Of a stretch of DNA of 37,464 nt, positions 9,714-18,939 are shown piece by piece (within the stretch, counting starts at the first letter, position 1; every line of letters starts with the position of its first letter). The DNA lies in NCBI GenBank assembly GCA_947307005.1, contig CAMZHY010000002.1, positions 1 through 37,464 of the forward strand. The letters are read 5' to 3'. The stretch comes from an uncultured Planctomycetaceae bacterium (lineage in GTDB: Bacteria; Planctomycetota; Planctomycetia; Pirellulales; Thermoguttaceae). A model generated the notes under the pieces. That model saw only the letters and a program-made list of their open reading frames with translations, was not told the DNA's origin and did not search any database. The translations under genes and the position numbers were made by a program.

Positions 9714-11015
9714 TCACTTGGGCCGGCGGCGTTTGAGGAGTCGGCTCGTTGAGTCGGCGCGACGGTCTTCCTCCGGATCGGCGTCGCGAGAGAACGAATT
9801 AGGACGCGTCCGGTCGTCGTTGCGACGGCGGAGCGTCAGCGTTTCGCGACGCTCGAAGTCGCGAGGGGCGTCGTCGCGTGGATCGTCGCGCCGCGTCGTT
9901 TCCGGCTCGTCGTAGTCCGACGTTCTTCTGCGTCGCAGTCCAAGCGTCTCGCGGTTGGCGGACGGGGCGTCGCGCCGCGCGATTGGCTCTCTTGGGGGCG
10001 TTCTTCGGATCGGTTCCTCGCGTCGGGAGTCGTTAAAGGAAAAACGGAAGCGCGAAGCGAAACTCCCGCGTTCGCGCGGCGCCGCTTGACCGTAGTCGTC
10101 GTCTGTCGGCGAGGGCGTCGAACCGCGTCCGCCAAGCGTGATCACGTCTTCGGGCCATCGACGTTCCACCTCTTTGACGGCGCGCGCGACTCTTTCGCGA
10201 GCGTCTTCCGGCGAAAGACCGTGCGCTCTGCCGATTGTTTCGGCGTTGTCGCTCGCTTCGTGCGTGAAATAGAAGTGAATCGCCTCCGGATTGCATAAGA
10301 CTTCAATCGCGGAGCCCGAACAAAGAACGGAACCTCGATCGATCACATAGGCGCGTTCGGTGATTTTGAGCGTGTTTGCAATCGCATGGTCGTTGATAAT
10401 AATGGCGATTCCCGTATCGGCGAGTTCAAGGACGGCGCGTTGAATTTTGCTGATTGTTTCCGGGTCGCATGCAGCGAAAGGTTCGTCAAGCATGAGAATT
10501 TTCGGATTGCCGGCGATCGCGCGCGCAAATTCGAGACGCCGCCGTTCGCCGCCGGAGAGTCCTCCGGCGCCGCCGTTTCCGACGACGCGGTTGTGAATTG
10601 GACCTTTGACGGGATCTTCCCAAAGATCGTAGCGCTTCAGAATCTCTTCGCACATTGGGCGACGTTCGCGCCTTGGAATTCCGTAGAATTCGAGCGCGCC
10701 GTAGAGATTCTGCTCGACCGTCAACGCGCCGAAGAGGCTGTGTTCCTGCGGAAGATAACCAAGTCCCGCCTTGCAGCGTCGGGACATGGTCCAACGCGTA
10801 ACGTCTTGGCCGTCGAGTAAAATCGTGCCAGCCGTCGGTTTCGTAAGACCGCAGATCATGTGAAAACTGGTTGTCTTGCCCGCGCCGTTCGCGCCAAGAA
10901 GACCGATGATTTCTCCCGGATAAACTTTGATATCGACGTCGTGAACCGTCGTAACCTTACCGTAGCGCTTAGTGAGTCCCCTTGCCTCAAGCACCGGCTT
11001 GTCGCCTCTTGTCAT
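9714..11015 (-). CDS. lptB: LptB-like ABC transporter ATP-binding protein with Arg/Asp-rich C-terminal extension
   Basis: 433 aa. Walker A GANGAGKTT; signature LSGGERRRLEFARAIAGNPKILMLDEPFAACDP; LptB-like spacing. The final ~180 aa are a charged low-complexity tail. Confidence 0.8.
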   Translation of the reverse strand: MTRGDKPVLEARGLTKRYGKVTTVHDVDIKVYPGEIIGLLGANGAGKTTSFHMICGLTKPTAGTILLDGQDVTRWTMSRRCKAGLGYLPQEHSLFGALTVEQNLYGALEFYGIPRRERRPMCEEILKRYDLWEDPVKGPIHNRVVGNGGAGGLSGGERRRLEFARAIAGNPKILMLDEPFAACDPETISKIQRAVLELADTGIAIIINDHAIANTLKITERAYVIDRGSVLCSGSAIEVLCNPEAIHFYFTHEASDNAETIGRAHGLSPEDARERVARAVKEVERRWPEDVITLGGRGSTPSPTDDDYGQAAPRERGSFASRFRFSFNDSRREEPIRRTPPREPIARRDAPSANRETLGLRRRRTSDYDEPETTRRDDPRDDAPRDFERRETLTLRRRNDDRTRPNSFSRDADPEEDRRADSTSRLLKRRRPK

Positions 11016-11102
11016 TGTTTCCCTCCTTGTATTCCAGGACGCGCTAAGAAAAAATGACGCGTCGATTTTCGGGCGGCATTCTACTGAAATTTTAAACAGG
11101 CG

Positions 11103-12785
11103 TCAAGAATTGGATTCCGTCGCGTCGCCTTCGGTCGCTTCCTTGCTTTCGCGTTTCCATTTTGCCGTCGCAATAATCGAAAGAAGGAGCAGCGCCGCCG
11201 CGACGACGGTAAAGAACGCGAGCGCGTAACGCGCGACGACGTTTCCTTGATACTCGTAATACCCTTTCTCGACGTTTTTGATAAACCAGAAGACGATAAT
11301 GATCGTCATGTAGGGGAAAGAAACGTATTTCACGAGCTTAGGGACGAGATTGAGCGCGCGCGTTTGCGCCCCGCACTCCAATTCCGACCGAAACGCGGGA
11401 ACGCCCCAGACGAACGCGACAAGGAAGATCTGGAGAATGGCAAAGACAAACATGACGACTCCTGAAATCCAGAAGTCGCATATCTCTAGCGCCACAAGGT
11501 CTTTGGTGAACCAACAGACGAAAAACGTTCCTACAAGATTCGCGCACCCGACAATGAACGCGCTCGACTCCTTGCTTCGTTGAAAAACTTCTTGAAAGAG
11601 CGCGACCGTCGGTTGAAGCAGCGAGACGGACGTTGTGATCGCCGCCGTGAAGAGGAGCAGATAGAACGCCAGACCTACGAATTGTCCGCACTGGGTTTGC
11701 CCAAAGACATTCGCCATCGCGGAGAACCCAAGCGCGTAGGTTGAGTGAAAATTAACGCCCGCGTTTTGACCGAGGAACATGACGACGGGCGGAATCGTCA
11801 TGAGACCGCCTAGGACGACTTCGCAGAATTCGTTGATTGACGTCGAGGAGAGACTGGAAAGGGCGACGTCGTCTCGTTTGCGGAGGTAACTCGCGTAGGT
11901 CGTTATACAGCACCAACATAATGAAAGCGTAAAGAATATCTGCGCCGTTGCCGCGAGCCAGACGTCGGGATTCTTTAACGATTCCCAGAGCGTCGTTTGG
12001 CCGATGACGATTCCTCTTGAACTGAAAGCGTCGCGCGTTGGATTCCACATGAATCCCAACCCGTCGAGGAATCCGCGCCCTTCGATTCCCGTCGGATTGC
12101 CGAGCGTTACGACGCGAACGATAACGAGCAACGAACACGCTAAGACGAGCGGAGCGGCGAACTTGCATACCTTTTCGATTCCTCCGGCTATTCCGCGGCT
12201 GATGAGCAGCATATTGCCGAGCGCGCAGAAAACCGTCGCGAGAAGGAGCGGCGACGACGAGAGACGAAAGAGCGATCCGTCCGCGTATTTCCCGATCATG
12301 CGGTTAAAGAACTGCATGTATTCCTCGGGAGCGTCGAAACGTAAGCCCGGATCGACGTCGTTGAAAAAGGAAAAACCGAGACCGATCGGCTCAAACATTC
12401 CGCCGAGATATTGCAGCGCGTAAAGGACGCACCACGCTTCAATGAAGACGTAGTACATGCTGATGGCGAAAGGAATGATCGTCATCAGACCTCCGACGAT
12501 TCCCCAGCAACGTTTTCGACCGCTTGCGAGGTAAAACACCCCCATTTGCGACCGCGCTCCGTTGCGACCGCCGAAACGACCGAGCGCCCACTCGCTCGCC
12601 GCCAACGGAATTCCAACGAGAAGAAGCGAGATCAAATATGGGATCATGAACGCGCCGCCGCCGTTTAAAACGACTTGGCCCGGAAAACGGATAAAGTTGC
12701 CGAGTCCCACGGCGCTTCCCGCGACTGCGAGGACCACCCCGAGTCGCGATCCCCAGTGGTCGCGTTTTCTTGTCTGTCGCGTCAT
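11103..12785 (-). CDS. Sodium-dependent transporter, NSS/SNF family (copy 1)
   Basis: Start revised from 12887 to Met at 12785: MTRQTRKRDHWGSRLGVVLAVAGSAVGLGNFIRFPGQVVLNGGGAFMIPY, the conserved NSS TM1, aligned with the N-termini of copies 2 and 3. Confidence 0.93.
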   Translation of the reverse strand: MTRQTRKRDHWGSRLGVVLAVAGSAVGLGNFIRFPGQVVLNGGGAFMIPYLISLLLVGIPLAASEWALGRFGGRNGARSQMGVFYLASGRKRCWGIVGGLMTIIPFAISMYYVFIEAWCVLYALQYLGGMFEPIGLGFSFFNDVDPGLRFDAPEEYMQFFNRMIGKYADGSLFRLSSSPLLLATVFCALGNMLLISRGIAGGIEKVCKFAAPLVLACSLLVIVRVVTLGNPTGIEGRGFLDGLGFMWNPTRDAFSSRGIVIGQTTLWESLKNPDVWLAATAQIFFTLSLCWCCITTYASYLRKRDDVALSSLSSTSINEFCEVVLGGLMTIPPVVMFLGQNAGVNFHSTYALGFSAMANVFGQTQCGQFVGLAFYLLLFTAAITTSVSLLQPTVALFQEVFQRSKESSAFIVGCANLVGTFFVCWFTKDLVALEICDFWISGVVMFVFAILQIFLVAFVWGVPAFRSELECGAQTRALNLVPKLVKYVSFPYMTIIIVFWFIKNVEKGYYEYQGNVVARYALAFFTVVAAALLLLSIIATAKWKRESKEATEGDATESNS

Positions 12786-12814
12786 TTGCGTAGCGCTCCG
12801 CCGCTCTCTTTTCG

Positions 12815-12952
12815 TTAACGTTCCGTCGATTCTTCGGGCGCGTCCGCGTCCTGCGTTTCTCGCGTTACGACGAGTTTGTAACAACACCAGCCAAAGAGTC
12901 CGATAACAATGGCGAGCGACGCCGTCATGCTAACCCAACCGCCCCACGTCAT
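12815..12952 (-). CDS. Small membrane protein, candidate NSS transporter small subunit (MetS-like)
   Basis: 45-aa ORF absent from the supplied track: MTWGGWVSMTASLAIVIGLFGWCCYKLVVTRETQDADAPEESTER*. Single hydrophobic helix with a charged C-terminus, ending 29 bp before the revised start of NSS copy 1 on the same strand. Confidence 0.7.
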   Translation of the reverse strand: MTWGGWVSMTASLAIVIGLFGWCCYKLVVTRETQDADAPEESTER

Positions 12953-13025
12953 GCGCGTTCTCCTGTTTCTTTACGTCGAAAGGCGACGTTCCTAGCGTAA
13001 ACTTACGAATTATCCTGAGCGTTTG

Positions 13026-14717
13026 TCAAGACCTTGAATTGTCTTCTTTTTCGGTCTGAATACCGTATCCGTCTGAAATTCCCTCGGCGCGCCATCTCCG
13101 TATTGTCACGACGGAAAGCGTGAAAAGGAACGCTAGCAGCAAGAGGAAAAATCCAATGGAAAGCTGCGCGACGTAGTCTTGCATTGTCGCGAGAACGCGT
13201 CCTTTGAGGTTTTTCGACGCCCAAAAAATGGCGATGACGACGAGGTAGGGGAAGGAGAGGTATTTTACCACGAAGGCGAGGAACGTCGGCGGTTTGATCT
13301 TTGATCCGAGCGCGATTTCTTCCCGGAGCTTTGCGGTTCCCCAGACGAACGCGGCGAGACCGGTCTGGAATATGGCGAAGAGGAAGGGCGCGAAGTTCGC
13401 AAACCAGAAGTCATACGTGTCGAGCGCCGTCAATCCCTTGGTAAACCAAATCACAATGAACGCGCCGACGAGATGAATCGCAGCTCCCAGCAAGACGCTC
13501 GCGCCCCGAGAGCATCGAAACGCCTCGCGGAAGAAAGCGACGACCGGCAGCACGAGAGACATGGAACTCGTGACGGACGCGGAGAAGAGGAGGAAGAAAA
13601 AGACGAATCCGCAGAGTTGCCCTAACGGCATGAGTTCGAAAACGTTCGGCAGGACGATGAACCCGAGCTGGAACGACGAACTGAAACCGTCCGCCGCCCT
13701 CGATCCGAGGAACATGATTGCGGGAGGAATCGCCATGAGACCGCCGAGAACGACTTCGCAGAATTCGTTTGTCGCCGTCGCGGAAAGACCCGAAAGCGCG
13801 ATATCGTCCTTCGGACGCACGTAGCTTGCGTAGGTGCAGACGGCGCAGATGCAGATCGACACGCTGTAGAAAATCTGCGCCGTCGCCGCCAGCCACGTTT
13901 CCGGATTGAGAAGCGACGTCCAGACGCTTGCGCGTCCAATAATTTCTCCCGACGCGTTATAGACGTCGCGCGTCGGGTTCCACATGAAGCCCAGACCGTC
14001 GAGGAAACTTTGTCCCGGACGACCCAGCGGATTGCCGAGCGTCGCGACGCGGATAATCATAATGAGCGCGCATAGAAGAATCAGGGGCGCCACGCGTTTG
14101 CTGAATTTTTCAATTCCTTTCGACACGCCGCGATAAACGAGAAGAAAATTGATTGCGACGCAGAAGATCGTCGTCGCCAGCAGCGGCGCGCCCGCGCGGG
14201 AGAATAGCGCGCCGTTTTGATTCGCGCCCGTCGTCGCGTTGAAAAATCGCTCGTACTCGTCGCCGCTTCCTAGACGCATTCCCGCGAAATCGCCGGACCC
14301 GAGCGTGAATCCCAATCCGATTGGCTCCAACATTCCGCCGAGATATTTGAGCGCGTAAAAAAGACACCACGCCTCGACGAAAATATAGTACATGTCAATC
14401 ACGAAAGGAACGCACATGCTCATGCCGCCGACGATACCCCAGCCTCGTTTGCGTCCGCTCGCGACGTAATACATCCCCAGCGGGGAATGATAGCCATGGC
14501 GTCCGGCGAAGCGCCCTAGCGCCCACTCGCTCATCGAAATGGGGATTGCGACGAGCAGCAGCGAAACGACGTAGGGAATCATGAACGCGCCGCCGCCGTA
14601 GTTGACGACCTGACCGGGGAATCGCAGAAAGTTGCCGAGTCCGACGGCGCTTCCCGCGACTGCGAGAACGACGCCGATTTGTGATCCCCAGTGTTCGTGT
14701 CGAGGCTTGTTGCGCAT
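13026..14717 (-). CDS. Sodium-dependent transporter, NSS/SNF family (copy 2)
   Basis: Start revised from 14897 to Met at 14717 (MRNKPRHEHWGSQIGVVLAVAGSAVGLGNFLRFPGQ); the longer start would overlap copy 3. Confidence 0.93.
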   Translation of the reverse strand: MRNKPRHEHWGSQIGVVLAVAGSAVGLGNFLRFPGQVVNYGGGAFMIPYVVSLLLVAIPISMSEWALGRFAGRHGYHSPLGMYYVASGRKRGWGIVGGMSMCVPFVIDMYYIFVEAWCLFYALKYLGGMLEPIGLGFTLGSGDFAGMRLGSGDEYERFFNATTGANQNGALFSRAGAPLLATTIFCVAINFLLVYRGVSKGIEKFSKRVAPLILLCALIMIIRVATLGNPLGRPGQSFLDGLGFMWNPTRDVYNASGEIIGRASVWTSLLNPETWLAATAQIFYSVSICICAVCTYASYVRPKDDIALSGLSATATNEFCEVVLGGLMAIPPAIMFLGSRAADGFSSSFQLGFIVLPNVFELMPLGQLCGFVFFFLLFSASVTSSMSLVLPVVAFFREAFRCSRGASVLLGAAIHLVGAFIVIWFTKGLTALDTYDFWFANFAPFLFAIFQTGLAAFVWGTAKLREEIALGSKIKPPTFLAFVVKYLSFPYLVVIAIFWASKNLKGRVLATMQDYVAQLSIGFFLLLLAFLFTLSVVTIRRWRAEGISDGYGIQTEKEDNSRS

Positions 14718-14760
14718 GAGGAGCCTTTCAGGTTCTAATGACGACGCGTTTAAAAAGTCG

Positions 14761-16425
14761 TTAGCGTTCAGTCGCGTCGGCGTCGGCGATTCGTCGCCAC
14801 CGTTTTGCGGCGCCCGTTGCGAGCGCAAGGGTCGCAATTCCAACGATCGACATGAAGACGAGCGAAATCTGCGCGACGGGACTGTTTGCGATTTCATGAA
14901 TCCGCGTTCCCATGTTTCGACAACTCCAGAAGAGAACGACGAGAATCATATAGGGAAACGAGACGTATTTAACGACGGTTACGAGGAAGAGGGGCGGTTT
15001 TATGCGCGAACCTCGCGCAATTTCCGAACGCAGCGCCGGCTCGCCCCAGACAAAACAGACGACGACCGTCTGAATAATCGCGGTTACGAGCGGTAGGAAG
15101 TTCGCGACCCAAAAGTCGAAGACGTCGAGCGCGCCTAGTTTTAGCGTATACCAGCAAATCACGAGCGTCCCGACGAGGTTGACCGTCGCCGCGACCGACG
15201 CGCTTCGTTCCCGCGTCCACCCTCGCGATTCTTGGAGAAGCGCGACCATCGGCTGGATCATCGAAACGGAGCTTGTCACGGCGGCGAGCAGGAGGAGGAA
15301 GAAGAAGAGGAATCCCCAGAATTGTCCGAACGGCATGAGACCGAAGACGTTCGGAAGAACGACGAATCCAAGCGCGAAAGAAGACGCAAAGCTTCCCGAC
15401 GCGCGCGCCCCGAGGAACATAATCGCCGGAGGAATCGACATGAGTCCGCCGAACCCAACCTCGCAGAACTCGTTCGTCGCCGTCGCGGCAAGACTCGAAA
15501 GCGCGACGTCGCCGCGCGGTTTGACGTAGCTTGCGTAAGTGCAGACCGCGCCGAGGCAGATCGAAACGCTGAAGAATATTTGCGACGTCGCCGCAAGCCA
15601 TACGTCGGGATTCGCGAGCGTCTCGCAGACGCCGACGCGAACAACCTCGCCCGACGCCGTCGCGACTTCGCGCGTCGGGTTCCACATGAATCCCAGTCCG
15701 TCGAGAAAGCTCCGGCCCGGGAGTCCCGTCGGATTGCCGAGCGTGATAACGCGGATAATGACCGCGATTGAACAGAGGAGAATGAGCGGCGCCGCCGCTT
15801 TACAGAAGCGTTCGATTCCTCGCGAGACTCCGCGATAGACGAGAAGGAAGTTGATTCCCGCGCACGCGAGCGTCGCAAAGAGCGCGGTCGAGGTTTTCAG
15901 CGAGAAGAGCGCGCCGTTCTTGCCAATTCCCACGAGCGAACCGAAAAAGTTTTCATATCCTTGAGCGTCGTCGAAGAACAGTCCCGGAGGCGAGCTGGGC
16001 GCGACGGAAAAACCAATTCCGAGCGGCGCGAGCGCTCCGCCGAGATATTGCGCCGCGTAGACGAGACACCACGCTTCAATGAAGACGTAGTACATCCCAA
16101 TGATAAAAGGCGCGACCGTCGCGAAAGACCCCATCGCGCCCCAAAACGCGCTGCGATTCGACGCCGAATAGTAGACGCCCGCGGGAGAATGATACCCATG
16201 GCGTCCTCCGCTCCGTCCTAGCGCCCATTCCGCCGTCGCGAGCGGAATCGCGACGACTAAGAGCGAGACGACGTAGGGAATCATGAACGCGCCGCCGCCG
16301 TTGCCGACGACTTGTCCCGGAAACCTCAAAAAGTTTCCAAGCCCGACGGCGCTCCCCGAGACGGCGAGAATCACGCCGAGCTGCGATCCCCATCGATCTT
16401 TTTTTCTTGCGTCGGTTGTCGTCAA
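14761..16425 (-). CDS. Sodium-dependent transporter, NSS/SNF family (copy 3)
   Basis: 554-aa ORF: MTTTDARKKDRWGSQLGVILAVSGSAVGLGNFLRFPGQVVGNGGGAFMIPYVVSLL. Confidence 0.95.
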   Translation of the reverse strand: MTTTDARKKDRWGSQLGVILAVSGSAVGLGNFLRFPGQVVGNGGGAFMIPYVVSLLVVAIPLATAEWALGRSGGRHGYHSPAGVYYSASNRSAFWGAMGSFATVAPFIIGMYYVFIEAWCLVYAAQYLGGALAPLGIGFSVAPSSPPGLFFDDAQGYENFFGSLVGIGKNGALFSLKTSTALFATLACAGINFLLVYRGVSRGIERFCKAAAPLILLCSIAVIIRVITLGNPTGLPGRSFLDGLGFMWNPTREVATASGEVVRVGVCETLANPDVWLAATSQIFFSVSICLGAVCTYASYVKPRGDVALSSLAATATNEFCEVGFGGLMSIPPAIMFLGARASGSFASSFALGFVVLPNVFGLMPFGQFWGFLFFFLLLLAAVTSSVSMIQPMVALLQESRGWTRERSASVAATVNLVGTLVICWYTLKLGALDVFDFWVANFLPLVTAIIQTVVVCFVWGEPALRSEIARGSRIKPPLFLVTVVKYVSFPYMILVVLFWSCRNMGTRIHEIANSPVAQISLVFMSIVGIATLALATGAAKRWRRIADADATER

Positions 16426-16494
16426 GCGCGTTCTCCCATGCGTTTGATTGACTTGAAATTGGCCATTATTCCAGAAGAAGGGACGCGAACGGCG

Positions 16495-18675
16495 CTAGTT
16501 GAGTTCGCTCGCCTCTTCCCAGTGCTCGTAGAGACGTTTGATCGCCTCTTCTTCCTCTTGTATCTGAAGCTGCAACTCCTTCATTTTCGCTCCGTCGCGG
16601 ACGACTTCGGGCTTCGTCATATCTTCGGCGAGCGTTTGCATATGCGTTTCGCGAATGAATATTTCGTCTTCGATTTCAGAGACTTTGCGAAACGGAAACT
16701 TGCGTTTGCGTTTTTCCGTCTTTGGCTTGACGCGCCCCTGCGCTTCCTTGAAATTCTGTTCCGCGTACTTGGAAGGATCGCCCTGCTTGTAGCTTGGAAC
16801 GCCGTTCGTCTTTCGCGCGACGTCGGAGTCGGAATCGAGGTTTCTGACGGCGCCTTTGTTTCGTCCTTTTCCGGGCGCGGGCTTCGGCGTCGCCGACGGA
16901 GTTTGGGCGGCGCCCTTGTTCTTTGACGGCGCCGTTTTCTCGAGCGACGAACGGCGCGACATGTTGGAATTCGCCGACGTTTTCGTCTCGGGCTGGATTT
17001 TGCCCGGTACGAACGGGACGTCGAGCGCGTTCGGGAGGAACGGATCCGCCATGAGACCGCGCGAAACCATATGACGGAACGTGGAGTAGTTTCCGTCGAC
17101 GATCTTATAGGTCGCGTTGGGCTGAAAGACGAGGAGTTTGTCCGCGACTTGGTCGACAAAATAACGGTCGTGACTGATGAAAATCACGCTTCCGCCGAAA
17201 TTTTTCAACGCTTTTTCGAGCGCTTCGCGCGCCCAAAGGTCGAGGTGGTTCGTCGGTTCGTCGAGGATAAGAACGTTCGGATCGTCCGCGGCGAGTTTAG
17301 CGAGCGCCGCGCGACATCGCTGGCCGCCGCTAAGATTGCAGACTTTTAGCAGCTGCTGGTCTCCGACGAGTCCAAACGCGGCGAGGAGCCTCCGTCGCGC
17401 AAGGTCTTCAAAGACCTTCTTCTTCGGACGAATCGCGTCGACGACGGGAATTTGATCGTCGACGACGCGAAGCTGCTGATCGAAATAGCCGACCGCGACG
17501 CCTTGACCGAAACGGACGGAGCCCGAATCGGGCGTTTCTTCGCCGAGCAGACATCGCAGGAACGTCGTTTTACCGCACCCGTTAGGGCCGAGAATCGCCC
17601 AACGTTCGCCGCGCTGAACGTCGAAGGCGACGTTGTTGAAAAGTTTGCGTTCGCCGTAGCCCTTCGAGAGATTGTCAATGCGGAAAACAAGGTCGCCGGT
17701 TCGGGACGCGGGAGGGAAGGTCATCGGAGGCGAGGTTACGTCGCGCGGGAGCTCGGGCGGCTCCGCTTCGAGACGTTCAAGTTTCTTACGGCGGTCTTCC
17801 GCTTGCGGCGCCGTGTTCTTGCCGTAATGATGACGGCGGATGAAATCTTTCGCCTTCTCGACCTCTTCGACCCATTTCTCGTACGTCTTCGTTTGCACGG
17901 CGAGTCGATCCGCTTTAAGCGTTTGATACTTGGTGAAGTTTCCCGGGTAGTCGTCGACCGTCCCCGCGTAAAGCTCGAACGTTCTGTTGGTCACGCGATC
18001 GAGGAAGTATCGGTCGTGGCTTACGAGGATAATCGCGGCTTTGGTCGTTTTAAGGAAGTCTTCAAGCCATTCGGTCGCGGCGAGATCGAGGTGGTTCGAC
18101 GGTTCGTCGAGAAGCATGATTTCGGGCTCTTCGAGGAGCAGTTTGGCGAGTCCCAATCGATTGAGTTCGCCGCCGCTGAGAGCCGAAACGCGCTTGTCGA
18201 AATCGTCTTCCGTGAAGCCGACGCCGAGGAGGATGCGTTCGACGCGACGCCCAATGTTATAGGCGTCTTTGCGCATCAGTTCTTCGTGCAGGTGGTCGTA
18301 CCGTCGAACGAGTCGGTCGCGCTCGGCGTCGTCGAGAGACGGATCCGCGATTTTTGCGACGATTTCTTCCGATTCTATCAGCGCTTGATGGAGCGCGTCG
18401 AGCGCTTTGCGTCCCGATTCGACGACGGTCTCCGTTGGATCGACGGTCGGACGCTGTTCAAGATATCCGAGCGTCGCGCCGCCAAAGAGTTCAAAACCGC
18501 CCTTTTCCGTTTCTTCGCGTCCGGAAAGAATATTCAACAGAGTCGTCTTACCGCATCCGTTCGGACCGACGAGACCGATTTTGTCCCCTTCGCGAACCTG
18601 AAAGGTCACGTCGGAGAGGACCGGCTCCGGGCCGAAATGTTTTCTAAGATGTTCGACGTTGAGTATGACCGCCAT
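16495..18675 (-). CDS. ABC-F family ATP-binding cassette protein
   Basis: 726 aa. Two ABC domains (GPNGCGKTTLLNILSG / GPNGCGKTTFLRCLLG; LSGGELNRLGLAKLLLEEPEIMLLDEPSNHLD / LSGGQRCRAALAKLAADDPNVLILDEPTNHLD), ABC-F linker between them, C-terminal charged linker and coiled coil. Confidence 0.95.
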   Translation of the reverse strand: MAVILNVEHLRKHFGPEPVLSDVTFQVREGDKIGLVGPNGCGKTTLLNILSGREETEKGGFELFGGATLGYLEQRPTVDPTETVVESGRKALDALHQALIESEEIVAKIADPSLDDAERDRLVRRYDHLHEELMRKDAYNIGRRVERILLGVGFTEDDFDKRVSALSGGELNRLGLAKLLLEEPEIMLLDEPSNHLDLAATEWLEDFLKTTKAAIILVSHDRYFLDRVTNRTFELYAGTVDDYPGNFTKYQTLKADRLAVQTKTYEKWVEEVEKAKDFIRRHHYGKNTAPQAEDRRKKLERLEAEPPELPRDVTSPPMTFPPASRTGDLVFRIDNLSKGYGERKLFNNVAFDVQRGERWAILGPNGCGKTTFLRCLLGEETPDSGSVRFGQGVAVGYFDQQLRVVDDQIPVVDAIRPKKKVFEDLARRRLLAAFGLVGDQQLLKVCNLSGGQRCRAALAKLAADDPNVLILDEPTNHLDLWAREALEKALKNFGGSVIFISHDRYFVDQVADKLLVFQPNATYKIVDGNYSTFRHMVSRGLMADPFLPNALDVPFVPGKIQPETKTSANSNMSRRSSLEKTAPSKNKGAAQTPSATPKPAPGKGRNKGAVRNLDSDSDVARKTNGVPSYKQGDPSKYAEQNFKEAQGRVKPKTEKRKRKFPFRKVSEIEDEIFIRETHMQTLAEDMTKPEVVRDGAKMKELQLQIQEEEEAIKRLYEHWEEASELN

Positions 18676-18840
18676 TGACGCTCCCCAAAGAGTGATTTCA
18701 TGCGACGCGCTTCACGATGCAAACGCGTCGATTTTCACATTGACGTTTTCTCCTAATTCTATCAGGAAAGGCAAGTTTAACAAGAGCGCGACCGTTCCGC
18801 GAAGAACGCTTGAGGGCGTTCGCGTTCCGAAAAAACGACG

Positions 18841-18869
18841 TTGCGTCATAAGAAAAAATAGGGTATTCT
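18841..18869 (+). promoter_or_regulatory. Candidate sigma70-type promoter upstream of the kpsF/kdsD-like gene
   Basis: TTGCGT (18841-18846), 17-bp spacer, TATTCT (18864-18869), in the divergent intergenic region. Confidence 0.4.
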
Positions 18870-18939
18870 CGCCTCGTTATCCGGCGGATATTGTTTTCGC
18901 CGGGGGGGTGGACGCGACTATCGGAAAGGACGCGACGTC

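Noticed and set aside
12786-12887. N-terminal extension of NSS copy 1 in the ORF track (MLLQTRRNARNAGRGRARRIDG...)
   Set aside because: It overlaps the small membrane ORF and is not shared with the other NSS paralogs; the Met at 12785 aligns with the conserved N-terminus.
17452-18678. 408-aa plus-strand ORF opposite the ABC-F gene
   Set aside because: Antisense shadow; the sense frame contains two complete ABC domains.
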